Assembly (NCBI GenBank): GCA_045106195.1
Contig: JBGCEH010000045.1
Location: forward strand, 1 to 64,000
DNA from: Granulosicoccus sp045106195
GTDB lineage: Bacteria; Pseudomonadota; Gammaproteobacteria; Granulosicoccales; Granulosicoccaceae
Reading direction: 5' to 3'
DNA length: 64,000 nucleotides
Every line of letters starts with the position of its first letter. The first letter of the stretch is position 1. Position numbers and translations under genes: made by a program. Positions 1-9,139 of the stretch are shown piece by piece. A model generated the notes under the pieces. It did no database searches, was not told the DNA's origin, and was given only the letters and a program-made list of their open reading frames with translations.

Positions 1-356
1 TCGGCTACAAGCAGCCCACTTTTGGCCAAATTTTGCGCTCATTTTCGTCACTTAGCCGGCTAAACTCCTCAAATGAGCACAAAATTTGACTCAAAATTGG
101 ACTACTCTCGCTCGATCGCTTTCTACCGCGCAGACTCCTAGCCGGCCGATTCTCCAAACTGCAGTCCCGTGACAAAGAGTCTGAGAATGGCCTAAACAGG
201 GTGCTTTAGCCGCCGAAACATCTGATTAGACAGTTTTCGTAAAAACTGTTTTAGCTGCACGGCCTTGAAACATCAACTTACCACTACACCATAAAGCGAG
301 CTGGAATCTTCAGCCTGCGCGATAGTCTATGCTTTACGATAGCGGAAAGTTAACTA
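1..356. other. Non-coding region upstream of tolB
   Basis: No convincing gene is seen here. The stretch holds a large nested palindrome (27-88) and a second small hairpin at 230-249 with arms ACAGTTTT and AAAACTGT and a 4-nt loop, followed by TTTTA. tolA normally lies upstream of tolB, but no frame at the window start reads like a TolA C-terminus, so tolA must end before position 1 or be elsewhere. The last 30 bases presumably hold the tolB translation signals, although no strong Shine-Dalgarno is visible. Confidence 0.6.
27..88. repeat. Nested palindrome upstream of tolB
   Basis: The left arm caaattttgcgctcattt (27-44) and right arm aaatgagcacaaaatttg (71-88) are reverse complements with one mismatch. 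A perfect 12-bp palindrome, TTAGCCGGCTAA (52-63), has exactly the same centre (57/58). The symmetry is seen directly. It may be a dispersed REP/MITE-like element, a bidirectional terminator or a binding site; which of these is not known. Confidence 0.7.
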
Positions 357-1691
357 ATGTCGGACATCAGAAACTTGTTTTTAAATAAACATCTTCTTTT
401 TCAAAGGCTTGGCTGCGCGTGGCTACTTCTCATGTGGTGCGCTTTCAATCCTGCCAGAGCGGTTATCGAAATCGAGATAACTCAGGGCGGTGAGAATGCC
501 ATTCCAATTGCCGTTGTGCCATTCGGATGGTCGGGTTCTGGTGAGGCGCCTGAGGATATTGCTGGCATCGTCGATGCCGATCTGCAGCGTAGTGGCAATT
601 TCTCCCCGCTGAACCGGGAAGATCTGGTTGCCATGCCGACAAGTGGGGATGTACCGCGTTTTGCGAACTGGCGACTCTCGGGTGCCGATTTTCTGCTCGT
701 GGGAGAAACCCGTGAGGATGGCGAAGGTTACATCATTGAATTCCAGCTCTTCGACGTCATTCAACAGTCACTGATGACAGGATTCAGTTTCAAAGTGTCT
801 GACCAGACGCTCAGAAGCGCAGCTCACCAGATATCTGATGAGGTGTACGAGGAAATTCTGGGAATCCCGGGCGCCTTCAACACACAGATTGCCTTTGTCT
901 CTGTTGAGGGGCGAGTCGGTGATCGCACGTATCAATTGCAATTAGCAGATGCTGATGGTGAGAACGCGCAGGCCATGCTGACCTCGCCTCGACCTATATT
1001 GTCTCCAGCGTGGGCGCCCGATGGGGTAAGGATTGCGTACGTGTCATTCGAAAATAAAACACAATCTGCCATCTACATTCAAGATCGGGAGAAAGGGAGT
1101 CGGGTAAAGGCCATCTCTCGCGCCGGTATTAATGGCGCTCCAAGCTGGTCACCTGACGGTGAGCGTCTAGCGCTTACGTTGTCTCATGAAGGCAATCCTG
1201 AGGTCTATGTTTTCCAGATTGATACGGGTGCTTTACGTCGTATTACCGATAGTGCGGCGATAGATACCGAAGCTGTCTGGGCTGATAACGATACGATTAT
1301 ATTTACCTCCGATCGCAGTGGTGGACCGCAGCTCTATGAAGTGTCTGCTCGTGGTGGTCGGGCATCTCGAATAACGTTTGAAGGTTCATATAACGCGAGT
1401 GCAACAGTATCGGCGGATGGATCTACGCTGGTATTCGTGCACGGTGCCGGAGCCGGTTTTCAGATTGCGGCCATTGACCGTCGGTCGGGATTATTCCAGG
1501 TGCTTACGCAAGGCACGCTGGACGAATCACCGAGCTTTGCGCCCAACGGACAGATGATTATCTATGCAACTGAAAAGAACGGCCGTGGCACGCTTGGCGC
1601 TGTGTCGCTCGATGGCAGTGTGGTGCAGAGTCTGTCGCTTGATGACGGCGGATCAGTGCGGGAGCCGGCGTGGTCGCCTTTCGTCCAATAA
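357..1691 (+). CDS. tolB: Tol-Pal system protein TolB
   Basis: Periplasmic TolB of the Tol-Pal system, which links the inner-membrane TolQRA complex to Pal and keeps the outer membrane attached during division. The 444-aa product starts with a signal peptide (hydrophobic WLLLMWCAF, probable cleavage after ARA near residue 36). An N-terminal TolB domain follows (IEITQG...AIPIAVVPF), then a C-terminal beta-propeller with repeated SPAWAPDG / APSWSPDG / SPSFAPNG blades typical of the family. Length matches TolB (about 430 aa). pal follows 51 nt downstream in the same direction, the conserved gene order, so cotranscription is likely. Confidence 0.96.
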   Translation: MSDIRNLFLNKHLLFQRLGCAWLLLMWCAFNPARAVIEIEITQGGENAIPIAVVPFGWSGSGEAPEDIAGIVDADLQRSGNFSPLNREDLVAMPTSGDVPRFANWRLSGADFLLVGETREDGEGYIIEFQLFDVIQQSLMTGFSFKVSDQTLRSAAHQISDEVYEEILGIPGAFNTQIAFVSVEGRVGDRTYQLQLADADGENAQAMLTSPRPILSPAWAPDGVRIAYVSFENKTQSAIYIQDREKGSRVKAISRAGINGAPSWSPDGERLALTLSHEGNPEVYVFQIDTGALRRITDSAAIDTEAVWADNDTIIFTSDRSGGPQLYEVSARGGRASRITFEGSYNASATVSADGSTLVFVHGAGAGFQIAAIDRRSGLFQVLTQGTLDESPSFAPNGQMIIYATEKNGRGTLGAVSLDGSVVQSLSLDDGGSVREPAWSPFVQ

Positions 1692-1742
1692 CGCCTACAC
1701 TTCTTTTTTTACGATTCACTTGATGATTCAAGGTACGAGAAA

Positions 1743-2276
1743 ATGACAAGAATTCAGCTGGTTGCGACAGTGGGCCTCGGGCTGGCCCTGAGCGCTTGTG
1801 GTTCAAACCCGCCGCGCGACGAAGGTATTGTAGACACCACCGAACAGAGACGTGCCGTTGTGCAGCCGGTAACTATTGACGGGCTGCAGGATGGAACCCT
1901 CATCGATCCCAATTCCATTGCTGGCAGGGCGCCACTAGAGCGCGTTATCTATTTTGATTATGACCAGGCAGAGTTACGACCGGAGTTTTTAGATATTGTT
2001 GCTCAGCATGGACGGTTCATGGCTGAAAACCCTGATGCCAGAGTTCGTCTTGAAGGACATACTGATGAGCGCGGAACTCGTGAGTACAACATTGCATTGG
2101 GTGAAGAGCGAGCCAAGACGATCTCACGCATGCTTCAACTGCAAGGTGTCAGCTCATCACAATTGCGCACCGTTAGCTACGGGGAAGAACTCCCGGTTGA
2201 TGAGGCGCATAATAGCGATGCCTGGGCGAAAAACCGGCGTGTTAACGTGATCTACGAAGTCGCCATACAGAACTGA
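1743..2276 (+). CDS. pal: Peptidoglycan-associated lipoprotein Pal
   Basis: Outer-membrane lipoprotein that binds peptidoglycan and TolB. The 177-aa product has a lipoprotein signal peptide with lipobox LSAC (Cys19). From about residue 65 it has an OmpA-like domain: VIYFDYDQAELRP, then GHTDERGTREYN and the downstream RA. The Asp of HTDERG and the Arg 15 residues later, the pair expected to hold diaminopimelate, are both present. It lies between tolB and cpoB with short gaps, as in other gammaproteobacteria. Confidence 0.97.
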   Translation: MTRIQLVATVGLGLALSACGSNPPRDEGIVDTTEQRRAVVQPVTIDGLQDGTLIDPNSIAGRAPLERVIYFDYDQAELRPEFLDIVAQHGRFMAENPDARVRLEGHTDERGTREYNIALGEERAKTISRMLQLQGVSSSQLRTVSYGEELPVDEAHNSDAWAKNRRVNVIYEVAIQN

Positions 2277-2287
2277 ATGAGGGTTGA

Positions 2288-3232
2288 ATGAACGATATCT
2301 GGCTGAAACCATGGATCCTCCTGCCGTTGGCAGTTGTGCTATGCGGTGTCTTCGCTCCTAGCGGTGCTTTGGCACAACAAAGACAAACCCTGGAGACCAT
2401 TGATTCACGGGTAAGCCGTATTGAGCGGGTACTTGATCAATCCCTGCTGGAGCAATTTCAACGGGTGGACAGTCTTCAGCAGGAAATCCGCTCACTGCGA
2501 GGCGAGATAGAAAGCCTGACCTTCGAGCTGAATACGCTCAAAAAACGCAGCACCGATCTCTACACGGATACGGACGAACGGATCACCAGTCTGGAAGAAT
2601 CGCAGGGTTCTCTCGATTTTTTCGATGAAGACGGTAATCTTATAGAAGGTGCATTGTTGGATGAGACCACAGGATTTCTTGACGAGACCGTAGATGATGG
2701 CGCATTGGTTGAAGGGACGAATGCCTCGGATGTACCCGCTGCCGTTATTGTTTCAGAAGGCGGACCTGCCATCCCTGTTTCGAATATGGAGGAGTTCGGC
2801 GATGGTCCCAAACCACCAACGAATGTACTGCGTGACACCGCAACCAATGCTGAAAAGCTGGCCTACAACAGCGCCTATGATCAATTGGCCCGAGGACAGG
2901 TGCAGGAGTCAACGAAGTCATTTGACAGTTTTTTGATGCAATATCCCGACGGCCCCTATTCGGACAATGCCTGGTACTGGCAGGGTGAGGCAATGTATGC
3001 AGAGCGAAACTTTGAGAAAGCTCTGCGTAACTTCGGTGTCGTGATCAATTCCTTTCCCAACAGCCCCAAAGTGCCTGATGCGCGTCTGAAAATCGGCTTT
3101 GCCCTGTTCGAGCAGCAGCAGTACGAGCAGGCCAGGGCTATCCTGACAGGGGTGCAGGACGACTACCCCGGAAGGTCAGCCTCGGTATTGGCTCGGAAGC
3201 GCCTTCAGCGCATGGATCGTGAAGGGTTATAA
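2288..3232 (+). CDS. cpoB: Cell division coordinator CpoB (YbgF)
   Basis: Periplasmic Tol-Pal accessory protein that coordinates peptidoglycan synthesis with outer-membrane constriction. It has a signal peptide ending ALA|Q near residue 29, then a coiled-coil region (about residues 35-105, heptad-like SRVSRIERVLDQSLLEQF) matching the YbgF trimerisation segment. An acidic linker (about 105-170) is followed by three tetratricopeptide-like repeats (YNSAYDQLARGQVQES..., DNAWYWQGEAMYAERN..., PDARLKIGFALFEQQQ...). The ATG is preceded by GAGGG at good spacing, 11 nt after the pal stop. The 314-aa length is somewhat above the usual 250-280 because of the acidic linker. Confidence 0.93.
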   Translation: MNDIWLKPWILLPLAVVLCGVFAPSGALAQQRQTLETIDSRVSRIERVLDQSLLEQFQRVDSLQQEIRSLRGEIESLTFELNTLKKRSTDLYTDTDERITSLEESQGSLDFFDEDGNLIEGALLDETTGFLDETVDDGALVEGTNASDVPAAVIVSEGGPAIPVSNMEEFGDGPKPPTNVLRDTATNAEKLAYNSAYDQLARGQVQESTKSFDSFLMQYPDGPYSDNAWYWQGEAMYAERNFEKALRNFGVVINSFPNSPKVPDARLKIGFALFEQQQYEQARAILTGVQDDYPGRSASVLARKRLQRMDREGL

Positions 3233-3327
3233 GAACAGGTTAAATTCCTGTGCATCAGATACCCACAGAGCGCTTTGATGCGGTATCATATGCGGCTCGG
3301 GCGTTGAGGCGCCTGGGTTTGCCTTTG

Positions 3328-3403
3328 GGGGCGTTAGCTCAGTTGGTAGAGCATCTGACTTTTAATCAGGTGGTCGTAGGTTCGAATCCTACACGCCCCA
3401 CCA
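3328..3403 (+). tRNA. tRNA-Lys (anticodon TTT)
   Basis: A complete 76-nt cloverleaf is present with encoded CCA. The acceptor arms are GGGGCGT (3328-3334) and ACGCCCC (3393-3399), with discriminator A and CCA at 3401-3403. The D-loop has AGCTCAGTTGGTAGAGC, anticodon TTT sits at 3361-3363, and the T-loop has GGTTCGAATCC. The sequence is very close to the standard gammaproteobacterial tRNA-Lys. In many relatives queE and queC lie between cpoB and this tRNA; here they are absent. Confidence 0.98.
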
Positions 3404-3465
3404 TATAAGTGCACTAGCCTGCTTACGTCGTTTTCAGCTTGAACTCGTAAACCGCACGCAGTCTC

Positions 3466-4482
3466 TCAAACTTCCATGTTGGTGAGTTGGCTATTGTCTT
3501 CAAGATGGCAACTTACTTCGCGTAAATCATGTCGCTGTGTCAACTTTGGTGTGTCTGTTTTGCATGTCGTCATGACATGGGGGCAGCGAGGATGGAAATG
3601 GCAGCCTGAAGGCGGATTGAGTGGTGAGGGTATTTCACCGGCAATCGGGGTGAAATCGCGTTTGCGCTGATCGAGCCTAGGCACTTCAGCCAGCAGCGCT
3701 CTGGTATACGGGTGTTGGGGATTATCGAACAGTGCTTCGGTACGTGCAGATTCAACGACGCGGCCCAGATACATGATCACAATGCGATCGGCGATATGCT
3801 CGACGACGCTAAGGTCGTGCGAAATAAACAAGTAAGTCAACTCAAACTGTTCTCGTAAATCCATAAACAGGTTCAATACCTGAGCCTGTATCGAGACATC
3901 GAGCGCGGCGATCGCTTCGTCGCAGACTAGAAATCGCGGTTTGACTGCGAGTGCGCGACCGATCCCGATCCGCTGACGCTGTCCGCCCGAGAACTGGTGC
4001 GGGTAACGTTGTTTGAGCAATGGATCAAGTCCGACTTTCAACATAACGTCGTCGACATAGTCTGACAGTCCAGCACGGTCGGTCAGACCGTGTACAAATG
4101 GTGCTTCGCCAATGATCTGCTCAACACGCATGCGTGGATTCAGGCTGGCAAAAGGATCCTGAAAAATCATTTGTACCGCAAGCGCTGCGGCTTTGCGTTC
4201 GATGCCAAGTTTGTCTTGTATGTCTTTTCCATCTAGCAGGACAGTACCGTTTGTTTGAGGCAGGATTCCAGCGATCATTCGACCGAGAGTCGATTTGCCA
4301 CATCCGGATTCGCCAACCAGTCCGACTACTTCACCCGGGTGGATGGTGAGGTTGACATTGTCGACGGCATGGACCACCTCATCAGGTATTTTGGCTCCCA
4401 GACGGTTTGCAATCCTGCCAGCCAGGTCGATCCGTTTGACAAATTTTTTCGACAGACCTCTTACTTCGATAATCGGAGTCAT
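3466..4482 (-). CDS. Peptide ABC transporter ATP-binding protein (DppF/OppF-like)
   Basis: Second ATPase of a dipeptide/oligopeptide importer. It has Walker A GESGCGKST, signature FSGGQRQRIGIGRAL, Walker B FLVCDEAIAALD and an H-loop in FISHDLS. It ends with the oligopeptide-transporter C-terminal extension (NPQHPYTRALL, then CHFHPRCP with Cys residues). The ATG at 4482 is chosen because it overlaps the stop of the upstream ATPase gene as ATGA; a longer frame extending 28 codons upstream lacks family-like sequence. It is last in the seven-gene minus-strand operon that begins at 12090. Confidence 0.93.
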   Translation of the reverse strand: MTPIIEVRGLSKKFVKRIDLAGRIANRLGAKIPDEVVHAVDNVNLTIHPGEVVGLVGESGCGKSTLGRMIAGILPQTNGTVLLDGKDIQDKLGIERKAAALAVQMIFQDPFASLNPRMRVEQIIGEAPFVHGLTDRAGLSDYVDDVMLKVGLDPLLKQRYPHQFSGGQRQRIGIGRALAVKPRFLVCDEAIAALDVSIQAQVLNLFMDLREQFELTYLFISHDLSVVEHIADRIVIMYLGRVVESARTEALFDNPQHPYTRALLAEVPRLDQRKRDFTPIAGEIPSPLNPPSGCHFHPRCPHVMTTCKTDTPKLTQRHDLREVSCHLEDNSQLTNMEV

Positions 4483-5453
4483 GCCGGCGTCTTCATGTGT
4501 TGCGGGTAGAAACACCGTGTGGCATGGCCCGATGCATCGGTGGTAATGTCGGGTTCCGCGCTGCACTTGTTGTCGCCGTGTGTACAGCGGTCGCGGAAGG
4601 CACAGCCTTGTGGCAGTGCGAGCATGTCAGGCGTCATACCGGGTATTTGTGTCAAACGCTGTCCACGGCGATTGGCCGACGGCACCGAACCCAGCAAACC
4701 CACGGTATACGGATGACGCGGATGATCGATGACATCGTCGGTCAGGCCTGCTTCGACTACCCTTCCCGCATACATGACCGCTAGTCGATCGGCAAGACCA
4801 GCCACAATGGCAAGATCATGGGTAATCCAGATCAGTGCTGTCCCCCGCTCACGACAGAGCTTCTGCGCTACATGAACGATCTGCGCCTGTATGGTCACAT
4901 CAAGAGCTGTGGTTGGCTCATCGGCTATCACAAGGTCCGGGTTATTGAGAAACGCAATGGCAATCGCCACTCGCTGGCGCATACCACCGGAAAGCTCATG
5001 GGGATAAGCACGCAAGCGCTGTTCCGGGCTTGCAATACCAACCTGCGCCAGGCCATCTCTCGACCGTGTCCAGGCCTCTTTGCGTGAAACCTTTTCATGC
5101 GCGAGGATAGCCTCGATCATTTGTGTATCGATCCGCAGGACTGGGTTAAGTGTCATCATCGGATCCTGAAAAATCATGGCGATTCGGGACCCGCGCAGGG
5201 ATTGCATGTGCCGGGCTGGCAATGTTGCAAGGTCTTCTCCATAAAAAAGAATACGACCCTCGACAATGCGTCCCGGTGGATCCACCAGGCCTATAATGGA
5301 AAAGCCGGTCACCGACTTGCCCGAACCGGATTCACCAACCAGGCCCATTACCTCACCACTGTCCAAACTGAAACTGACACCGTCTACTGCGCGAACCACA
5401 CCCGCTCGCGTAAAGAACTGGGTTTTCAGACCCTCGACGGCAATGACACTCAA
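4479..5453 (-). CDS. Peptide ABC transporter ATP-binding protein (DppD/OppD-like)
   Basis: First ATPase of the peptide importer, 324 aa. Walker A is GESGSGKSVT, signature LSGGMRQRVAIAIA, Walker B DLVIADEPTTALD, with H-loop WITHDLA. The C-terminal oligopeptide extension has HPRHPYTVGLLGSVP and CAFRDRCTHGDNKC. The start appears to be TTG at 5453, overlapping the permease stop as TTGA, so translation is probably coupled. It pairs with the downstream DppF-like ATPase to form the heterodimeric motor. Confidence 0.93.
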   Translation of the reverse strand: MSVIAVEGLKTQFFTRAGVVRAVDGVSFSLDSGEVMGLVGESGSGKSVTGFSIIGLVDPPGRIVEGRILFYGEDLATLPARHMQSLRGSRIAMIFQDPMMTLNPVLRIDTQMIEAILAHEKVSRKEAWTRSRDGLAQVGIASPEQRLRAYPHELSGGMRQRVAIAIAFLNNPDLVIADEPTTALDVTIQAQIVHVAQKLCRERGTALIWITHDLAIVAGLADRLAVMYAGRVVEAGLTDDVIDHPRHPYTVGLLGSVPSANRRGQRLTQIPGMTPDMLALPQGCAFRDRCTHGDNKCSAEPDITTDASGHATRCFYPQHMKTPA

Positions 5454-6346
5454 CGTTTCAGCCTCGGGTTCAGTACATCGCGCAACTGGTCGCCGACGAG
5501 ATTGATGGAAACAATGGTCAGGAGCAGTGCAAGACCGGGAAAGAAGCTGATCCAGTAACGCCCGGACATCATGTATTCAAACCCGTTTGAAATCAGTACA
5601 CCAAGCGATGGCTCTGTCTGGCGGAGTCCAACGCCCAGAAAGCTCAAGGTAGATTCCAGTGCAATGGCCGACGCCGTTTGCACAGTGCCAATCACAATCA
5701 ACGGTGCCAGACAATTCGGCAACACATGCCTGAACACAATTCTCTTTGTTGACAAGGCAAGACAGCGTGCCGCTTCAACGTATTCCCGTGAACTTTCAAC
5801 CAACGCCGTTGCTCGGACTGTTCGCGCGTAGTATGCCCATTGAGCAGCGACCAGTGCAATGATGATCTTGTCTATCCCACGACCCAGGATCGCTACCAGT
5901 ACCAGCGCAATCAGCACCGCCGGAAACGACAATTGTATATCCACAGCACGCATGATAAACGCATCGATTCGTCCACCGGAATACGCAGCCGTCAGTCCGA
6001 TAACCGTGCCGATAATCAATGCAATGAAACCAGCCGCCAAACCCACCGTGAGGGAAATGCGAAGGCCATACAGGATGGCAGAGTACAGATCTCGGCCCGC
6101 ACCATCCGATCCCAGCCACATTGTATAGCCAGTATAAGTTTCGGATCCTGGTGGCAACTTGCCGTCCATGACATCGACCTGTGCAAGATCGTAGGGGTTT
6201 TGCGGCGTGATCCATGGTGCAAGGGTTGCCAGAACCACAATGATTACCAGAACAACAAGCGCGATAAGCGCAATGCGGCTTTCACAGAATTCGGACCAGA
6301 ATCGTTGAAGCGGGGTTTCCTTTAGCACGTTAGTCTGGGTTCTCAT
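5450..6346 (-). CDS. Peptide ABC transporter permease (DppC-like)
   Basis: Inner-membrane permease of the peptide importer, 298 aa. It has the DppC-type N-terminus with one membrane helix (ALIALVVLVIIVVLATLAP), a periplasmic segment with LGSDGAGRDLYS, then the BPD_transp_1 core of about five helices. The EAA loop contains EAARCLALSTKRIVFRHVLPN. The ATG overlaps the stop of the DppB-like gene as ATGA, so the two subunits are translationally coupled. Confidence 0.94.
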   Translation of the reverse strand: MRTQTNVLKETPLQRFWSEFCESRIALIALVVLVIIVVLATLAPWITPQNPYDLAQVDVMDGKLPPGSETYTGYTMWLGSDGAGRDLYSAILYGLRISLTVGLAAGFIALIIGTVIGLTAAYSGGRIDAFIMRAVDIQLSFPAVLIALVLVAILGRGIDKIIIALVAAQWAYYARTVRATALVESSREYVEAARCLALSTKRIVFRHVLPNCLAPLIVIGTVQTASAIALESTLSFLGVGLRQTEPSLGVLISNGFEYMMSGRYWISFFPGLALLLTIVSINLVGDQLRDVLNPRLKR

Positions 6347-7320
6347 ACGCCCTGATCCCTGAGCCGAACTCTGGGATCGAGCACGGAATAAAGAATATCC
6401 ACCACCAGGTTAATGACCACAAAGAGCAGCACTATGATCATCAGGTAGGCAACGACGACAGGTCGATCCAACTGCAGTAAGGAATCAATCAACAGTTTGC
6501 CCATCCCGGGCCAGGCGAAAATGGATTCCGTGACGACCGAAAACGCAAGCAGACCGCCAAACTCCAGCCCCAGCACTGTCACAATCGGTATCAGGATGTT
6601 TTTCATCAGGTGCACGCTGATCACTCGATGCTCGGGCAAACCTTTAGCACGTGCGAACTTTATATAGTCCTGATGCATAGCCTCACGCACACCGGCCCGC
6701 GTCAATCTTATAACCAGGCTGATGTTCGTCAATGCCAGGTTAAGCGCCGGCAAAAAAAGATGGCTCAGCCCGTCGCGTGTCCACAGACTCGATTCAATAC
6801 CCAGAAATACGGCGGTATCACCACGGCCGGTTGATGGCAGCCATCCCAGAATCACGGCAAACAGCATGATCATCATGAGTCCGACCCAGAAGGTCGGTAA
6901 TGAAAACCCGAGAATGGAACCGGCAACAATACCCTTGGAAAGCGTCTTTTCCGGATAAAGCCCTGCATACAGCCCCAGTGGAATACCCAGGGTGATGGCC
7001 ATGACCAGGGAAACCAAAGCCAGCTCGACGGTTGCTGGCATGTACTGGAAGATCAGCTGCAGTGCAGGCTCGCCAAAAATAAACGACTTACCGAAATCGC
7101 CCGTCGCAACACCCTTCAGAAAATAAAGATACTGCTCTGCGATGGGACGATCGAGCCCCAGCGCCTGGATGGTTCGTGCGATTTCAGCCTGGTCAGCTTC
7201 CGGACTGATCAGCATATCGACCGGATCGCCAATCACATTGACGCCAAAGAAGACAATCATTGACATCAGAAATACGACCATAACAGCCTGCAATAACCGG
7301 CGAATAATGAAGGCTGTCAT
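6343..7320 (-). CDS. Peptide ABC transporter permease (DppB-like)
   Basis: Inner-membrane permease, 325 aa. The N-terminal signature IIRRLLQAVMVVFLMSMIVF with GDPVDML is typical of DppB/GsiC. A six-helix transport domain follows, with the EAA loop at YIKFARAKGLPEHRVISVHL. It is separated from the upstream binding-protein gene by 76 nt containing a GC-rich hairpin. Confidence 0.94.
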   Translation of the reverse strand: MTAFIIRRLLQAVMVVFLMSMIVFFGVNVIGDPVDMLISPEADQAEIARTIQALGLDRPIAEQYLYFLKGVATGDFGKSFIFGEPALQLIFQYMPATVELALVSLVMAITLGIPLGLYAGLYPEKTLSKGIVAGSILGFSLPTFWVGLMMIMLFAVILGWLPSTGRGDTAVFLGIESSLWTRDGLSHLFLPALNLALTNISLVIRLTRAGVREAMHQDYIKFARAKGLPEHRVISVHLMKNILIPIVTVLGLEFGGLLAFSVVTESIFAWPGMGKLLIDSLLQLDRPVVVAYLMIIVLLFVVINLVVDILYSVLDPRVRLRDQGV

Positions 7321-7347
7321 GGCGTTGGGCGAGCGATGTCAGGTCAT

Positions 7348-7383
7348 GATGATGTCGGGGATAATAGCTGCCCCCGGATCATC
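7348..7383 (-). promoter_or_regulatory. Intercistronic hairpin between binding protein and permease genes
   Basis: The arms GATGATGTCGGGG (7348-7360) and CCCCGGATCATC (7372-7383) pair except for one bulge/mismatch, around an 11-nt loop. On the minus strand the hairpin lies just after the stop of the solute-binding protein gene. Such hairpins often protect the 3' end of the binding-protein message, so that it accumulates above the membrane components. No T tract follows, so it is unlikely to be a full terminator. The role is inferred from position. Confidence 0.55.
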
Positions 7384-7396
7384 AATCCTTAATCCG

Positions 7397-8974
7397 TCAC
7401 TCTTTGGCAATGCCAATGGCCAATGTATACTCGTCGGTTCGTGGCAGGTACGTCAGGCCTTTACGGGTGCCCCATGTACTGACCTGATAATGAGTCGGGA
7501 TGATGGCAACATCTTGTATTGCCATCTCAGTTGCCTCAGCAAGTAAATCCTGACGCTTGGCATCATCCACTGTGCTGAGTGCTGTGTCGAGCAGCGTATC
7601 AAAGTCAGCATTGGAATAACGCCCCCTGTTCGATGAACCCCAACCCTTCTCAGGGGTAAACGTCGCGATCAGTGATTTTAAGGGCGATGAAGCTTCGCCA
7701 GAACCGGCACCCCAGCCCACCAGTATGAAACTGAATTCTGGTGTGTCATTCGGACCACCTTTGGAGGCACGCCCGAAGTAGACTGAACGGGGCATGGTTT
7801 CAACCGTCGTTTTGATGCCGATGCGAGTCAACATCTGACCAATGGCCTCAGCGATCTTGGCATCGTTGATATAGCGATCGTTAGGTCCGTGAATCGTCAA
7901 CTCGAACCCGTCGGGATAGCCCGCCGCTGCCAGAAGCTCTTTGGCACCTGCCGGGTCGTATTCGACCGGTTCGAGCTTGTCAGAGACACCAAAAAAACCG
8001 TCTGGCAAAAGCTGGCCTGCCTTAATGGCAATACCTTCCATAACCCGATCAACGATGGCATCTCGATTGATGGCCATCGAGATGGCTTTGCGAACTTCAA
8101 GCTTTTGCAGTGGGTTATCGATGGGTCCGCCACCGTTGGCCTTAACAAACGGCGAATCGGTACGATCGTGATCGAGGTGCAGGTAAATGACGCGATTGGA
8201 TACACCCTGACTCAGGCTGACATCATCGTTCTTTTCCAGCGTAGTGACATCCGTTGTCGGTACTGATGCGATGACATCCACATCACCTGCGAGCAAGGCC
8301 GCCACACGGGCTGGACCTGACGAGATGGGCTTGAACGTTACTGTTGACCAGACAGGTTTCTCTCCCCAATAGTCATCGTTACGCTCAATGACAATGGAAT
8401 CACCGGGCTTATAGCTGACAAATTTGAACGGTCCGGTTCCTACAGCGGCTTTGCCGTCATTGTAGTCAGCGGTCGTTGCTCCACAGCCCACCTCATCCGA
8501 TACGATCGTAACGGTTGAAACATCGTTACCCATCAGCGGATAAGGTGCTTCGGTTTTGAAGTGAACGGTGTAGTCGTCAATTTTCTCAACGCTCTTGCCT
8601 TTTGTATACGTTGCAAAGGAAGACGGCGAGTTAGGGACATCGGGTGCTCGGTCCCAGGTGCAAACGACATCGTCTGCCGTAAAATCGCTACCGTCATGGA
8701 ACTTGACACCTTCGCGCAATTTGAATTCCCAGGTCAGATCGTCGATCGGTGCCCACGATACCGCGAGGCCAGGCTCGAGTTGCTGCAACTCGTTTTGCAG
8801 GATGAGCCGATCGAATATGTGGCGGGACATGGCGTTGTTCGGCCCGAGATTGTGAAAATGCGGGTCGATTGCCGTTGGTTCTGATGCAAGACCAATGGTC
8901 AGTTCGTCAGACCAGGCTGTTCCAGCCATCATCACCGAGGCAAGGATTGCCCCCAGAGTGCTTCTATAGATCAT
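7397..8974 (-). CDS. Peptide ABC transporter substrate-binding protein (SBP family 5)
   Basis: Periplasmic solute-binding protein, 525 aa, with a signal peptide MIYRSTLGAILASVMMAG and probable cleavage after WS at about residue 22. Family 5 hallmarks are EPTAIDPHFHNLGPNN near the N-terminus, WEFKLREGVKFHDGSDFTADDV, GTGPFKFVSYKPGD and AAGYPDGFELTI. The start at 8974 is supported by AGGAT upstream. It binds a peptide or peptide-like ligand for the downstream permease and ATPases. The adjoining hydrolase genes hint at an unusual or modified peptide, but the ligand cannot be read from sequence. Confidence 0.94.
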   Translation of the reverse strand: MIYRSTLGAILASVMMAGTAWSDELTIGLASEPTAIDPHFHNLGPNNAMSRHIFDRLILQNELQQLEPGLAVSWAPIDDLTWEFKLREGVKFHDGSDFTADDVVCTWDRAPDVPNSPSSFATYTKGKSVEKIDDYTVHFKTEAPYPLMGNDVSTVTIVSDEVGCGATTADYNDGKAAVGTGPFKFVSYKPGDSIVIERNDDYWGEKPVWSTVTFKPISSGPARVAALLAGDVDVIASVPTTDVTTLEKNDDVSLSQGVSNRVIYLHLDHDRTDSPFVKANGGGPIDNPLQKLEVRKAISMAINRDAIVDRVMEGIAIKAGQLLPDGFFGVSDKLEPVEYDPAGAKELLAAAGYPDGFELTIHGPNDRYINDAKIAEAIGQMLTRIGIKTTVETMPRSVYFGRASKGGPNDTPEFSFILVGWGAGSGEASSPLKSLIATFTPEKGWGSSNRGRYSNADFDTLLDTALSTVDDAKRQDLLAEATEMAIQDVAIIPTHYQVSTWGTRKGLTYLPRTDEYTLAIGIAKE

Positions 8975-9139
8975 AGTTTGGATCCTGTGGGTTATTACCG
9001 GCTAACAAGTCACTTGATGCGTTTGTTTTACCTGATGCGTTTGTTTTGCCGTGAATATTGCCGTTGTGAAAAACCGTGTAGAGCTTCAGATTAAATCACT
9101 ATACTGAACAACAAGCCATTCGAGAAGTCATCAATTGAG

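Noticed and set aside
5097..6325. Long plus-strand frames opposite the peptide transporter genes
   Set aside because: The minus strand encodes unmistakable permease and ATPase families in a tight operon; the plus frames show no domains.
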